Positions 1 through 8,265 of a DNA stretch of 61,701 nucleotides are shown here, piece after piece. The stretch spans positions 1 through 61,701 of the forward strand of contig JANXOP010000090.1 in assembly GCA_025357755.1 (NCBI GenBank), read 5' to 3'. Every line of letters starts with the position of its first letter. Position 1 is the stretch's first letter. Both the position numbers and the translations under genes were made by a program. A model generated the notes under the pieces. That model was not told the origin of the DNA, did no database searches, and saw only the letters and a list, made by a program, of their open reading frames with translations. Source of the DNA: Kofleriaceae bacterium (GTDB lineage: Bacteria > Myxococcota_A > Polyangia > Haliangiales > Haliangiaceae).

Positions 1-650
1 AACACGAGGTTCGCGGTGGTGTCGGCCTGCCGCGGCTTGCCGTTGACCGTGAGCCGGAGGTCGAGGTTCTTCAGCGAACGCATGTCGTCGGGCTCGAGCA
101 GGCACAGGTACGGGCCGATCGGGCCGAACGTGCGAAAGCTCTTGCCCTTGTAGAACTGCGATTGTGGAATCTGGACGTCGCGCGCGGAGTAATCATTGAC
201 GATCACGATGCCGGCGACAAATTCGTGCAGGGTGTCATCGGTCACGGTGACCGGGGCCGTGATGTCGCGCCGGATGATCAAGCCGAGCTCGATCTCGTAG
301 TCGAGGAAGTTCACGATGCGCGGCTTGACGAGATCGCTGTTCGCGGGTGCGATGCAGCTCGCGGCCTTCGTGAAGATCATGTTGAACTTCTTCGCATCGG
401 GATCCATGCCCGATTCGATCATGTGCTGGCGGTAGTTCGCGCCCTGGCAGATGAACTGCTGGTTGCGCGTGACCGGCGAGAGCAACTTGACCGCGGCTTC
501 GCGAATGGTCGTCAGCTCGAGTGCGCGTTGCGCGGCGAGCACCTCGCCCGTGGTCGCGAACGCGCCCGCGATCGGGGTGATCGTGCCACCGTCGATCACG
601 CCCCATCGGGCGCGACCTTCGTACTCGTAATGAATGAGGTTGGTCGCCAT
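1..650 (-). CDS. Fumarylacetoacetate hydrolase family protein (partial, 3' end outside window)
   Basis: Reads leftward from the ATG at 650 and runs off the left edge after 216 codons with no stop, so the C-terminus is missing. The FAH family cleaves or isomerises acylpyruvates and 2-hydroxydienoates in aromatic and amino-acid catabolism using a divalent metal. Supporting sequence: the core segment NFLDYEIELGLIIRRDI (around residues 115-131), which carries the family's acidic metal ligands, and the downstream VNDYSARDVQ and KSFRTFGPIGPYL blocks, all typical of FAH hydrolases. It starts 2 nt after the stop of the extradiol dioxygenase gene, so the two form an operon. In context it would act on a ring-cleavage product of the dioxygenase; the exact substrate cannot be read from sequence. 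Confidence 0.9.
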   Translation of the reverse strand, partial: MATNLIHYEYEGRARWGVIDGGTITPIAGAFATTGEVLAAQRALELTTIREAAVKLLSPVTRNQQFICQGANYRQHMIESGMDPDAKKFNMIFTKAASCIAPANSDLVKPRIVNFLDYEIELGLIIRRDITAPVTVTDDTLHEFVAGIVIVNDYSARDVQIPQSQFYKGKSFRTFGPIGPYLCLLEPDDMRSLKNLDLRLTVNGKPRQADTTANLV

Positions 651-652
651 GG

Positions 653-1726
653 TTAGCCCATCACCTTGAGGAACATGCGCAGCTTCTTGAACGACAGATC
701 CGGACTGCGGCGAACGTTACGGATCAGCTTGAGGACGTTGCCGGGCGTGAGCTTTGGCTTTAGAAACTTGGCGGGCATGGTCTGGCCCCACTGCGACATG
801 CCCTCGAGGCTGACCGCGGAGAGACCCGTCGCGGCGGTCGCGTCGTACACGTCGCCGTCGCAGTAGTGCTCGTGCTTGTCACCCCATGGGTCTTGCCAGT
901 AGTCGAAGATCTGGCTGCCGAGGATGTGCCGACCGATGCCCCACGCGTGCTTGTAACCGCGAGCGCGCAACACGCGCTGACCGATGCCGACCGCGTCGGC
1001 GTCGACCACTTCGTAGGCGCTGTGGTTGTAGCCAACCAAGAAACCCTGCGCGAGTGCGAGCGTGTGATGGTCCGAGGGGACCTCGCCGCGATCGAGCCGC
1101 ATGAACGTGACCGCGGGCGACCCATCCGGCAGCACCTGGACGTCGCTCGGGATGAACCCGAAATACTGCGTGTACCAGCCGCAGGTCTCCTGAAAGTTCA
1201 CCGCTTCGAGTGCGAGGTGACCGATCCGGATCACCTGCGGTGGGGCGTGCGGCGGCCGGTGGCCCGCGTTGACGCGTGGTTGAGCGCCGCCGATGTTCCA
1301 GCTGAGTGGTGCACGTTTGGCGAGCTCGTCGGCGAGCGTCTGGCCGAAGAGGACTTCGACCAGGTTGCCCGATGGATCGGTCAGCGTGACGACCTCCCCA
1401 CCGCCCGGGTGCGGCGAGAGCGCGATCGCGCTCGCTCCGGGGAGCGCGGCGAGGGTCTCGAGATCGGCGCGCGCTCCGACCTGCAGTCCGAACCCCACGA
1501 ACCGCGCCTTCTTCGCGCGCGTGACGCGATAGCAGTACGGTGCCTGCGAGGTGCCACGCGCGTAGAGCCCGTCGTCGGTGCGGTCGAACACGACGAAGCC
1601 AAAGTCATCGAGGAAGGTGTTCACCTTGTCGAGGTCAGGCCTCTCGAAGATCAGGTGCGCGAGCCCGGTCGCCTTGACGGTCGGACGCGGGTGCCGCGCG
1701 GGTTGGGGGGTCGCGAGCTCGAGCAT
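653..1726 (-). CDS. Two-domain VOC extradiol dioxygenase (catechol 2,3-dioxygenase-like)
   Basis: 357 residues from the ATG at 1726 (MLELATPQP); an in-frame upstream start at 1762 would add 12 unlikely residues. Two vicinal-oxygen-chelate modules are visible. The N-terminal one (about residues 18-130) ends in the TDPSGNLVEVLF signature; the C-terminal catalytic one (about 155-290) contains GHLALE, DHHTLAL, NHSAYEV and DPWGDKHEHY. By family analogy the two His (GHL, NHS) and the Glu (KHE) form the Fe(II) facial triad and the DHH histidine is the acid/base, so catalysis looks intact. It would cleave a catecholic ring meta to the hydroxyls. It is first in an operon with the FAH hydrolase and divergent from a TetR regulator, which probably controls both. 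Confidence 0.85.
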   Translation of the reverse strand: MLELATPQPARHPRPTVKATGLAHLIFERPDLDKVNTFLDDFGFVVFDRTDDGLYARGTSQAPYCYRVTRAKKARFVGFGLQVGARADLETLAALPGASAIALSPHPGGGEVVTLTDPSGNLVEVLFGQTLADELAKRAPLSWNIGGAQPRVNAGHRPPHAPPQVIRIGHLALEAVNFQETCGWYTQYFGFIPSDVQVLPDGSPAVTFMRLDRGEVPSDHHTLALAQGFLVGYNHSAYEVVDADAVGIGQRVLRARGYKHAWGIGRHILGSQIFDYWQDPWGDKHEHYCDGDVYDATAATGLSAVSLEGMSQWGQTMPAKFLKPKLTPGNVLKLIRNVRRSPDLSFKKLRMFLKVMG

Positions 1727-1736
1727 GAATGACACT

Positions 1737-1775
1737 TTGACCAGAACTGATAAAACTGTCAACTGTGAGCTGATA
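1737..1775. promoter_or_regulatory. Divergent promoter/operator candidate between dioxygenase and tetR
   Basis: The short gap between the two divergent genes is more AT-rich than its surroundings. A TTGACA -35-like hexamer lies on the minus strand (1757-1762), pointing to the dioxygenase. CTGATA occurs twice, 23 bp apart (1747-1752 and 1770-1775), and AACTG three times (1745, 1754, 1761). A TetR-family repressor commonly binds repeats in such a gap, but no clean palindrome was found, so this is only a candidate. Confidence 0.25.
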
Positions 1776-1802
1776 GGCTAGACTCGGCGAGTGATCACAT
1801 CG

Positions 1803-2411
1803 ATGGCGGAGTCGCGAGGTGCGCGCCGCAAGCGCGAGACCCGCGAGCGGCTGCTGTCGGCCGCGTATCAGCTCTTCGCCGACCGCGGGCTCGACGCCGT
1901 CGCTATCAACGAGATCACCGAGGCTGCCGATGTCGGCTTTGGCTCGTTCTACAACCACTTCGAGTCCAAGGAAGACATCTACCGCGCGGTCTGCGACACG
2001 TTCGAACAGTTCGCGGACGCGCTCGACCGTGCGATCGCGGGCCTCACCGATCCGGCCGAGGTCGTCGCGGTCAGCATCCGCCACACGCTGATGCGCGCAC
2101 TTCGCGAGCCTGCGTGGGGCAGGTTGTTGGTCCGCGAAGGTCTCGGTCCGCAGGCCCTCACGCGCGGTCTCGGCATGCGGCTCGCGCGCGATGTCGGCAA
2201 GGGCGTCGCGAGTGGGCGCTTCAAGATTCCGGATCCCGAGATGACCATCGCCGCGATCGGTGGTGGCGTGCTCGCGGCCGTCGGCAGCGGGTTTGCCGGC
2301 CCTTCGAATGACACGATGCCAGCGCGCATGACCGAAGTGCTGCTGCACTCGCTCGGCCTCACGTTCACGCAGGCGAGCACGCTCGTGAAGAAGCCCCTAC
2401 CCGCGATCTAG
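1803..2411 (+). CDS. TetR family transcriptional regulator
   Basis: 202 residues from the ATG at 1803 (MAESRGARRKRETRE); a GTG at 1791 is an alternative start. The N-terminal TetR_N helix-turn-helix spans about residues 9-60, with the signature AAYQLFADRGLDAVAINEI and the recognition-helix region GFGSFYNHFESKEDIY. The C-terminal ligand domain has no identifiable specificity. It is transcribed away from the dioxygenase/FAH operon, the classical arrangement for a local repressor released by a pathway intermediate. No other regulator is adjacent. Confidence 0.9.
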   Translation: MAESRGARRKRETRERLLSAAYQLFADRGLDAVAINEITEAADVGFGSFYNHFESKEDIYRAVCDTFEQFADALDRAIAGLTDPAEVVAVSIRHTLMRALREPAWGRLLVREGLGPQALTRGLGMRLARDVGKGVASGRFKIPDPEMTIAAIGGGVLAAVGSGFAGPSNDTMPARMTEVLLHSLGLTFTQASTLVKKPLPAI

Positions 2412-2546
2412 GGTGCTCGTCGCATGAGGCCGAGCTCGAGAGCACGGGTCGGCGATTCTGAACGGAGAATCCTTGTCCGTTCGCAAAACCTTCGTCATCG
2501 TCGAGGGGTGACCAGCCAGGATCGAGCTTCGGCGGATGGCGCGGCA

Positions 2547-3260
2547 ATGAACATCGAGAAGGCGATCCTCGAGCTGCTCGCCGCGCGCGGCACCGCGACC
2601 GCGTGTCCCTCCGAAGTTGCCCGCAAGCTCGGAGGTGCGACCTGGCGCGAGCTGATGCAACCGGTGCGCGATGTCGCCGCGAAGCTCCAGGATCGGGGCC
2701 GCATCGATGTCTACCAGCGCGGTCGGCCCGTCGAGCTTCGCACGGCGCGCGGGCCGATCCGGTTACGCGCGCGCGAGGTCAAGGCGATCGACTATCGCGC
2801 GCATCCCGAGAAGTACGTGATCGGTCGCGGCGAACAAGGCGTGCTCACGGTCGAGCCGTACAAGAGCGAGCTCTTGCCACTGTGGAAGTTTCGCACGCCC
2901 GCGATCGCTCGAACCTCGTCGCGACAGCTCTACGCCGCGTTCGTCGCATATGGCCTTGCGGGCGACTTCGTCGGCATGGACATGGCGCGCAAGTTCATCC
3001 AGATGGGCTGGACCCGCGCGCGACGCTACGCGAACCACAAGAGCGGACGAAAGTATGCGAAGTCTGCGAACGACCAGGTCGCGCCTCGGGAGCCCGACGA
3101 GACCAAGGCCGAAGCGGCGGCGATCTTTCGAGTCGTGTACGAGCGCGCGCTGAAGAATCGCACCTACGCGAAGCTGCGCGCGATGTTCACGGCGCGCCAG
3201 GCAACATCGCCTGCAGCCGATCGGCGGCGAGCGCACTCTCGTTCGCTGTCCGCTGCATGA
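2547..3260 (+). CDS. DUF3253-DUF4385 fusion protein
   Basis: 237 residues from the ATG at 2547 (MNIEKAILEL). The first ~75 residues match DUF3253, a small winged-helix-like module (ILELLAARG, CPSEVARKLGG, WRELMQPVRDVAAKLQDRG). The rest matches DUF4385, with the highly conserved blocks RAHPEKYVIGRGEQGVL, VEPYKSELLPLWKF, DFVGMDMARKFIQMGWTR and RRYANHKSG. The biochemical function of both families is unknown. Its last ~70 bp overlap the convergent lipoprotein gene; the tail after the DUF4385 core (residues ~215-237) is basic and non-conserved and may be read-on. An open frame extends upstream to 2424 but lacks domain similarity. Confidence 0.8.
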   Translation: MNIEKAILELLAARGTATACPSEVARKLGGATWRELMQPVRDVAAKLQDRGRIDVYQRGRPVELRTARGPIRLRAREVKAIDYRAHPEKYVIGRGEQGVLTVEPYKSELLPLWKFRTPAIARTSSRQLYAAFVAYGLAGDFVGMDMARKFIQMGWTRARRYANHKSGRKYAKSANDQVAPREPDETKAEAAAIFRVVYERALKNRTYAKLRAMFTARQATSPAADRRRAHSRSLSAA

Positions 3261-4356
3261 CCGAGATCGAGGTGCCGAGGTAGCTGAACGCGTGGACGTT
3301 CGTGACAGCGGCGTTGTCACGAACGTAGGTCAAGCTGCGCGCGCTCGTGAACGCGCCGGTCTCGTGCAGGCCGTAGATCTCGAGGCCCACGCGACGCGCA
3401 CCCTCGGCGACGTGACACGATCCGCAGTCGGTATTCTCCGAATCGTGGAGTAGCGGGTGCTGTGCCGCGATCGCCTCGGCGAAGCCCATCTCGAGTTGCG
3501 GGGTGACCGTCGCCGGGCGGCTCCGCGCGGCGATCAATCCGAGCTCGGGCAGTGTCGGCGTCGTTTGAGCGTCGGCGCTGATCCCCGCGATCATCCCGTC
3601 GATCGCACTGCCGCCCAGGATCACTTGCTGGACCTTGTTCGTGTTGACGACCTTCTGCAGGACGAGGTCGGTGCCGACGCGATCGAAGATCTCGAACAGC
3701 CAACCATCTTCATCCGGGAAGATGTGGTCCATCAGCGTGACGCGCTCGATCCGCTGGGTGCCGAGGTGCTTCAGCAAGACCTTGCGCAGTCCCTTGGCAA
3801 AATCTCCATCCAGGCCTGTCGCGGCGAGGATCGGCTGGACCCCGAGCTGAGCGCCGTACGCGATGCCCGCGCCAGACGCGTGCTTGAGTGCCAGGATCTC
3901 CTCGAGCATGACCACCAGCTCGTCGGTGGGAACCGCGTAGAACACGTGCACCGCACCGTCGAGCGCCCCCCCGCCAGCGGCGCTCGAGATCGGCTGGAAG
4001 ACCGCGCGGACCTCCGAGCCGCACCCCTTCCGCGCCGAACACGGATCGAGACGCACCGCGATCAGGCGCAGTGCTTGATAGGTGCCACTACCGACGCTGC
4101 CGACATCCTGCGTCGCACCGGTGCCGATGAACTGGGGGAGGAGCGCGCCGTACGCACCCGAGTCCGTGGGTTGCAAGAGCAGCTCGTCCTGTGCGGCGGC
4201 AGGCAGGGGATAGAGCAACGAGACGTCCTGCGATTCGACCACGTGTTCGTACGGTCCGAGCGCATCCGGCGTGATGGGGGTCGCATCGGGCGGCACCTCC
4301 TGGGCGTGGCTCGAACAGGCGACGATGAAGAGCAGCAGGACCGAAAGGCTTCGCAT
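3187..4356 (-). CDS. Lipoprotein with a single c-type haem motif, unknown function
   Basis: 389 residues from the ATG at 4356 (MRSLSVLLLFIVACSSH), a short lipoprotein signal peptide with Cys at about position 15. One CxxCH haem c motif (CGSCH) lies in the C-terminal third, in the context DSENTDCGSCHVAEGARRVGLE. A conserved-looking central region (ILALKHASGAGIAYGAQLGVQP) has no family I recognise. The protein would sit in the periplasm or outer membrane and could be an electron carrier or a degenerate cytochrome. An upstream in-frame ATG at 4392 would place 12 non-signal residues in front of the lipobox. Its 3' end overlaps the DUF4385 gene by 74 bp, tail to tail. Confidence 0.75.
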   Translation of the reverse strand: MRSLSVLLLFIVACSSHAQEVPPDATPITPDALGPYEHVVESQDVSLLYPLPAAAQDELLLQPTDSGAYGALLPQFIGTGATQDVGSVGSGTYQALRLIAVRLDPCSARKGCGSEVRAVFQPISSAAGGGALDGAVHVFYAVPTDELVVMLEEILALKHASGAGIAYGAQLGVQPILAATGLDGDFAKGLRKVLLKHLGTQRIERVTLMDHIFPDEDGWLFEIFDRVGTDLVLQKVVNTNKVQQVILGGSAIDGMIAGISADAQTTPTLPELGLIAARSRPATVTPQLEMGFAEAIAAQHPLLHDSENTDCGSCHVAEGARRVGLEIYGLHETGAFTSARSLTYVRDNAAVTNVHAFSYLGTSISVMQRTANESALAADRLQAMLPGAP

Positions 4357-4436
4357 GGGCAGAACGTCGGCGAAGCCCGCGCGCGGAGACACTTAAACCC
4401 ACTTAATTTGCGGGTCACTCGTGGTACCGACAACGG

Positions 4437-6974
4437 GTGATCGTCGGTCGCGAGCGAGACCTGCTCGGCGTGGTCGCCGGCTTCGAAGCGGGGGCGCGGG
4501 TGATCACGCTGGTCGGTCCCGGTGGGATCGGCAAGAGCCGGCTGGCCGCAGAGGTCGTCGCTCGCCATCGCGACGAGTACACGGCCGACGGCAGTGGTGG
4601 AGCCTGGTGGTGCGAGCTTACCGAGGCCAAGAGCGCGATGGCGGTGTGCGCGGCGCTCGCCTCGACGCTGAGGTGGCGCCTCGATCCCAGCCTCGACGAG
4701 GATCGGGTCATCGCCCGGCTCGGCACGAACCTCTCGCGTCGCAAGCGGTTGCTGCTCGTCCTCGATAACTGCGAGCACATCGCGTCCGCCGTGGCCGAAA
4801 CCGTGCGCGGCTGGCTGGCCGCTGCACCGCATCTCCGCGTGCTGGTCACCTCGCGTGTGCCGCTCGCGATCGCCGGCGAGCAGACCTATCAGCTAGGCGC
4901 ACTCGACGAGGCTCCGGCGATCGAGCTGTTCTCGGACCGCGCGCGCCAGCAACACCCCGCATTCGAGATCACCGAGGCGGATCGAGCCGCGATCGCGGAG
5001 ATCGTCAACCGCCTCGATCGCGTGCCGCTCGCGATCGAGCTAGCCGCGGTGCGCGCGCGCACGATGTCGCTGGCGCAGATTCTCGAGCGGATCCAGCAAC
5101 CCGTCGCCTTGCTCGAGATGCGCGGCATCGTGCTCGACTCCTATCGCATGCTGCCCGACGAGGCACGGTCGGTGTTCGCGAGCTGTTCGGTCTTTCGCGG
5201 TGGCTTCGCGCTACCCGCGGCCGAAGCGATCCTGCCGGGCACCGAGGTGTGGAGCACGCTCGATACGCTGTGCCAGCACTCGCTGTTGCGGATCATCCCT
5301 GGTAATCCGCCGCGCTTTCAGCTCTTCGAGATGATGCGCGAGGTCGCGCTCGAGCTGCGCGCGCCCGACGACGATGTCGTCGAGCGTCACGCGGTGTACT
5401 TCGCTGGCTTGGCGACGAGGCTCGCCCAGCAGCTCGATGCAGGCGACGAAGCGGCGCTCGATGGCCTCGAGCTCGAGCTCGAGAACTTGATCGCGGCGCA
5501 TCGCGGCGAGCATGCCCACGCGATCTCGCTCGGCCTCGATCCACTGCTGGCCAAGCGCGGCTTGTTCCGGATCCGGTTGCGCTTGCTCGATCAAACGCTC
5601 GGGACGCCCCATCCCGAGCGCGTTCGCGTCTTGCTCGCGCGTGGTGCGACCTTGGCCGAGCTCGGCGAGATCGAGCGCGCGGCGAGCGACTTCGCGGAGG
5701 CCCTCGAGCTCGCGACGGAGCGCGGCGATGTCCGCAACGAGGCGATCGCGGTGATGCACATCGGCACGATGGCGGAGACCGCCGGCGATACCGCGGCAGC
5801 GCGCGAGCACTACGAGCGCGGGCTCGCCGCGATCGCCCAGGCTCCACCGAGCCGTGCGACGACGATCCTCACCGCGGAGCTGCACGCCCATCGCGGGCAC
5901 GCGTTGCGGCGCGAGCATCAGCTCGAAGCGGCTGATCGCGATTTCGCGCGCTCGCTCGAGCTCTACCGCGCGATCCGCGAGCGCGCGGGCATCGCCGGGG
6001 TTTGCTACGAAGCGGGAGTGGTCGCGTGGTTTCGCGGTGACCTCGCCGTCGCGCGCGAGTGGTTCAGCGAAGGGCTCGAGCTCGCGCGCGCGCTCGGTGC
6101 TCGCCAGCTCGAGGCCGCCTTGATCACGGGTCGCGGCGAGATCGCGCAGGAACAAGGTGCGCTCGACGAGGCGATCGCCGCGTGCGCCGTGGGCGTACAG
6201 GTGTTTCGCGATCTCGGTAACCGTCACCGCGAAGCGAGCGCGCTGTACTACCTCGGGGGCGCCTACCTCGAACGGGGTGATGTCCAGCAGGCCGACGGAC
6301 TCCTCGAGCAAGCGGTCTCGCTCGCGACCGCGGTCGGCGCCTCTCGCTACGTCGCGCTGATCCGCGGGTTGCAGTGCGTGGTGCACGCGAGTCGCGGTCG
6401 GGACGAGCTCGCTCGTCGTGCCGCGGATGCCGCCGATGTGGCCGCGCTCGCGTGTGCGAGCGAGCCCGGTGTCGCGGCGACGGTGCGGCTCCATCGCCTG
6501 CATCTCGCACCGGTCGGTGCGGCCGATCCGGCGATCGAGACGCCGAGCACGATCGAGAATGACGATACCCGGTTCGCGCGCCGGCTGCTCCGCGCACGGC
6601 TACGCAGTGCGCCTGGGCAGCGCAGCCTCGTCATCGGCGAGGACGGAGCGACCTTTCAACTGCCGGAGGGTGACGACGTGATCGATCTGGCGCGCCGTGC
6701 GCCGCTTCGCCGCCTGGTGCTCGCGCTCGCGCGCCATCGCGTCGAGTCTCCGGGTGAGGCGCTCGGCCTCGACGATCTGCTCGAAGCGGGTTGGCCTGGC
6801 GAGCACATCGCACACGAGGCCGCCGTCAACCGGCTGCACGTCGCGCTCGCGACGCTGCGCAAGCTCGGCCTGCGCACGGTGCTCCTCACGGGCGAGCGCG
6901 GCTACTTGCTCGATCCGACCGTGCCGATCACGTTGCTAGACCAGCGCGCGGCCGAGCAGCGCGCCACGAAATAG
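4437..6974 (+). CDS. STAND ATPase: NB-ARC-like NTPase, TPR array, C-terminal winged helix
   Basis: 845 residues from the GTG at 4437. The N-terminus is an AfsR/LuxR-type STAND NTPase: Walker A GPGGIGKS (27-34), Walker B RLLLVLDNCEHI (about 103-114), then LRVLVTSR and RLDRVPLAIELAAVRAR, the usual sensor/winged-helix segments. A long helical middle (about 340-680) contains TPR-like units such as ATLAELGEIERAASDFAEAL. The last ~100 residues (LVLALARHR, LDDLLEAGWPGE, AVNRLHVALATLRKLGL, GERGYLLDP) look like an OmpR/SARP-type winged helix. STAND proteins are ATP-driven switches, so it is probably a transcription regulator. The DNA-binding domain is C-terminal rather than N-terminal as in AfsR. It overlaps the next, convergent gene by 39 bp. 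Confidence 0.85.
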   Translation: MIVGRERDLLGVVAGFEAGARVITLVGPGGIGKSRLAAEVVARHRDEYTADGSGGAWWCELTEAKSAMAVCAALASTLRWRLDPSLDEDRVIARLGTNLSRRKRLLLVLDNCEHIASAVAETVRGWLAAAPHLRVLVTSRVPLAIAGEQTYQLGALDEAPAIELFSDRARQQHPAFEITEADRAAIAEIVNRLDRVPLAIELAAVRARTMSLAQILERIQQPVALLEMRGIVLDSYRMLPDEARSVFASCSVFRGGFALPAAEAILPGTEVWSTLDTLCQHSLLRIIPGNPPRFQLFEMMREVALELRAPDDDVVERHAVYFAGLATRLAQQLDAGDEAALDGLELELENLIAAHRGEHAHAISLGLDPLLAKRGLFRIRLRLLDQTLGTPHPERVRVLLARGATLAELGEIERAASDFAEALELATERGDVRNEAIAVMHIGTMAETAGDTAAAREHYERGLAAIAQAPPSRATTILTAELHAHRGHALRREHQLEAADRDFARSLELYRAIRERAGIAGVCYEAGVVAWFRGDLAVAREWFSEGLELARALGARQLEAALITGRGEIAQEQGALDEAIAACAVGVQVFRDLGNRHREASALYYLGGAYLERGDVQQADGLLEQAVSLATAVGASRYVALIRGLQCVVHASRGRDELARRAADAADVAALACASEPGVAATVRLHRLHLAPVGAADPAIETPSTIENDDTRFARRLLRARLRSAPGQRSLVIGEDGATFQLPEGDDVIDLARRAPLRRLVLALARHRVESPGEALGLDDLLEAGWPGEHIAHEAAVNRLHVALATLRKLGLRTVLLTGERGYLLDPTVPITLLDQRAAEQRATK

Positions 6975-7703
6975 CCAGAAGCACAGTAGCGAGTACGCGA
7001 CCACAACGCCGACCATCGCGATCGATTGCGTGGCGATCGCGAACCGGGTGCGCGATAGCGCGAAGCCCGCGACGAGGAACGCCTGCAGCGCGTGGATCGC
7101 GAAGAAGTGCGCGACCCGCAGATCGCCGTGGCTGCGGCTCCAGTCGACGAAGGGCAGGCCGCCCGCGCCATCGGGACCGCCGACCGTATGTTGACCGCGA
7201 GCGATGATCGCGAAGCCCTCGAGGCTGCCGGCGATCAAGACCGCGAGCCCGAGCCGCGCTGCGAGCACGAGCGTGGGTGGCCAGCGGACCTCCGAGGTCA
7301 GATACATCACCAAGAGGCCCGCCAGCCCGACGAGGATCCCGAGCACGCACAGCCCCATCAGCGCGCTGATGCGATGGTCGAACGGGGTCGTGAAGTTCAT
7401 GTGCGAGCGCACGCCGCGCGCGCCCTGCATCGCGATCAAGAGGGTCTCGGCGCAGAGCGCGACCGAGAGCGTCCAACCGACCAGGTCGCGCGCGGGCGTG
7501 CGCGCCAGCTGGTTCGACAACACGCCACACGTGAGCAGCAGGATCGCGACCGAGAGCTCGAACTTGAGCGGCTTGAACCACGGGTTGATGCCGAGCACCT
7601 TGCGCGTATCGAAGGGCAGTGCGCAGATCGAGATCGCGATCAGCGCCACTTGCAACCACAGCCCGAGCGCGATGCCTCGGATCTCGGGTCGAAGAAACTC
7701 CAT
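6936..7703 (-). CDS. Conserved multi-pass membrane protein
   Basis: 255 residues from the ATG at 7703. About seven hydrophobic segments are visible, starting with ALGLWLQVALIAISICAL and ending with VGVVVAYSLLCFWLF. Conserved-looking polar motifs sit between them: KPLKFELSVAI, GARGVRSHMNFTTPFD, GQHTVGGPDGAGGLP and HGDLRVAHFFAIHALQAF. This pattern occurs in an uncharacterised bacterial membrane family, also in actinobacteria; no function is established to my knowledge. The repeated His (HGD, AHF, IHA) in one loop/TM region could bind metal or haem, which is speculation. It overlaps the STAND gene tail to tail. Confidence 0.7.
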   Translation of the reverse strand: MEFLRPEIRGIALGLWLQVALIAISICALPFDTRKVLGINPWFKPLKFELSVAILLLTCGVLSNQLARTPARDLVGWTLSVALCAETLLIAMQGARGVRSHMNFTTPFDHRISALMGLCVLGILVGLAGLLVMYLTSEVRWPPTLVLAARLGLAVLIAGSLEGFAIIARGQHTVGGPDGAGGLPFVDWSRSHGDLRVAHFFAIHALQAFLVAGFALSRTRFAIATQSIAMVGVVVAYSLLCFWLFRGALLGRALV

Positions 7704-7779
7704 GCCTCTGGATAGCGTGACTTCGCTTGCGCGGGCGGACCGAATACATGCGCGAGAGTTCCATGCGAGGCTCTGCGGC

Positions 7780-8265
7780 GTGAACGTTTACGACGTCGTC
7801 GGTGCGGACGGAGTCCAGCACTTCTATGTCTCGCCGCTCACGCCCGAGGACTCGCGGGCGATCGGCGCCCTGCCGCGTGAAGCGATCATGGGCGAGCTGC
7901 TCGTGACCGAGCGCCCCGCGGTCGACGCGAAGCTCGATCCCTCGAAGTTTCGGCCGAACGCGAGCTTCATCGCGTTCCTCGAGGGCGTGTTCGCGCAGCA
8001 CGCACACCTGGCGCCCGGCTTCGCCGAGGTCGCGCGAGCGACCGAGACCGGCTTCATTCAGGTCGTCGATGCACGCACGGCGACACCGAAGGCACAGGTC
8101 CCACCCGAGGACGTCATCGGCCGGATCGAGCTCGCGAACGGCGCGATGGTCCGATTCCACGCGAACGAGAGCTATCGTCTGCTGACCGAGCGCGGCTTCA
8201 TGCGGCTGCATCCGTGGATGCTCGCGAAGCTGATCGAGTCGCTCCGTGCGCTCGCGCGCGCCTAG
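7780..8265 (+). CDS. Hypothetical protein
   Basis: 161 residues from the GTG at 7780 (MNVYDVVGADGVQHFYVSP); the open frame continues upstream but without coding character, and it would overlap the membrane-protein gene. The protein appears soluble, with mixed alpha/beta character, no signal peptide and no motif I recognise. The C-terminal half (VIGRIELANGAMVRFHANESYRL) could form a small beta barrel. Its TAG stop overlaps the stop of the convergent zinc-ribbon gene by 4 nt. Confidence 0.6.
   Translation: MNVYDVVGADGVQHFYVSPLTPEDSRAIGALPREAIMGELLVTERPAVDAKLDPSKFRPNASFIAFLEGVFAQHAHLAPGFAEVARATETGFIQVVDARTATPKAQVPPEDVIGRIELANGAMVRFHANESYRLLTERGFMRLHPWMLAKLIESLRALARA

Noticed and set aside
866..1732. 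A 288-codon plus-strand frame over the dioxygenase
   Set aside because: Antisense to a clear VOC enzyme and without any recognised domain.
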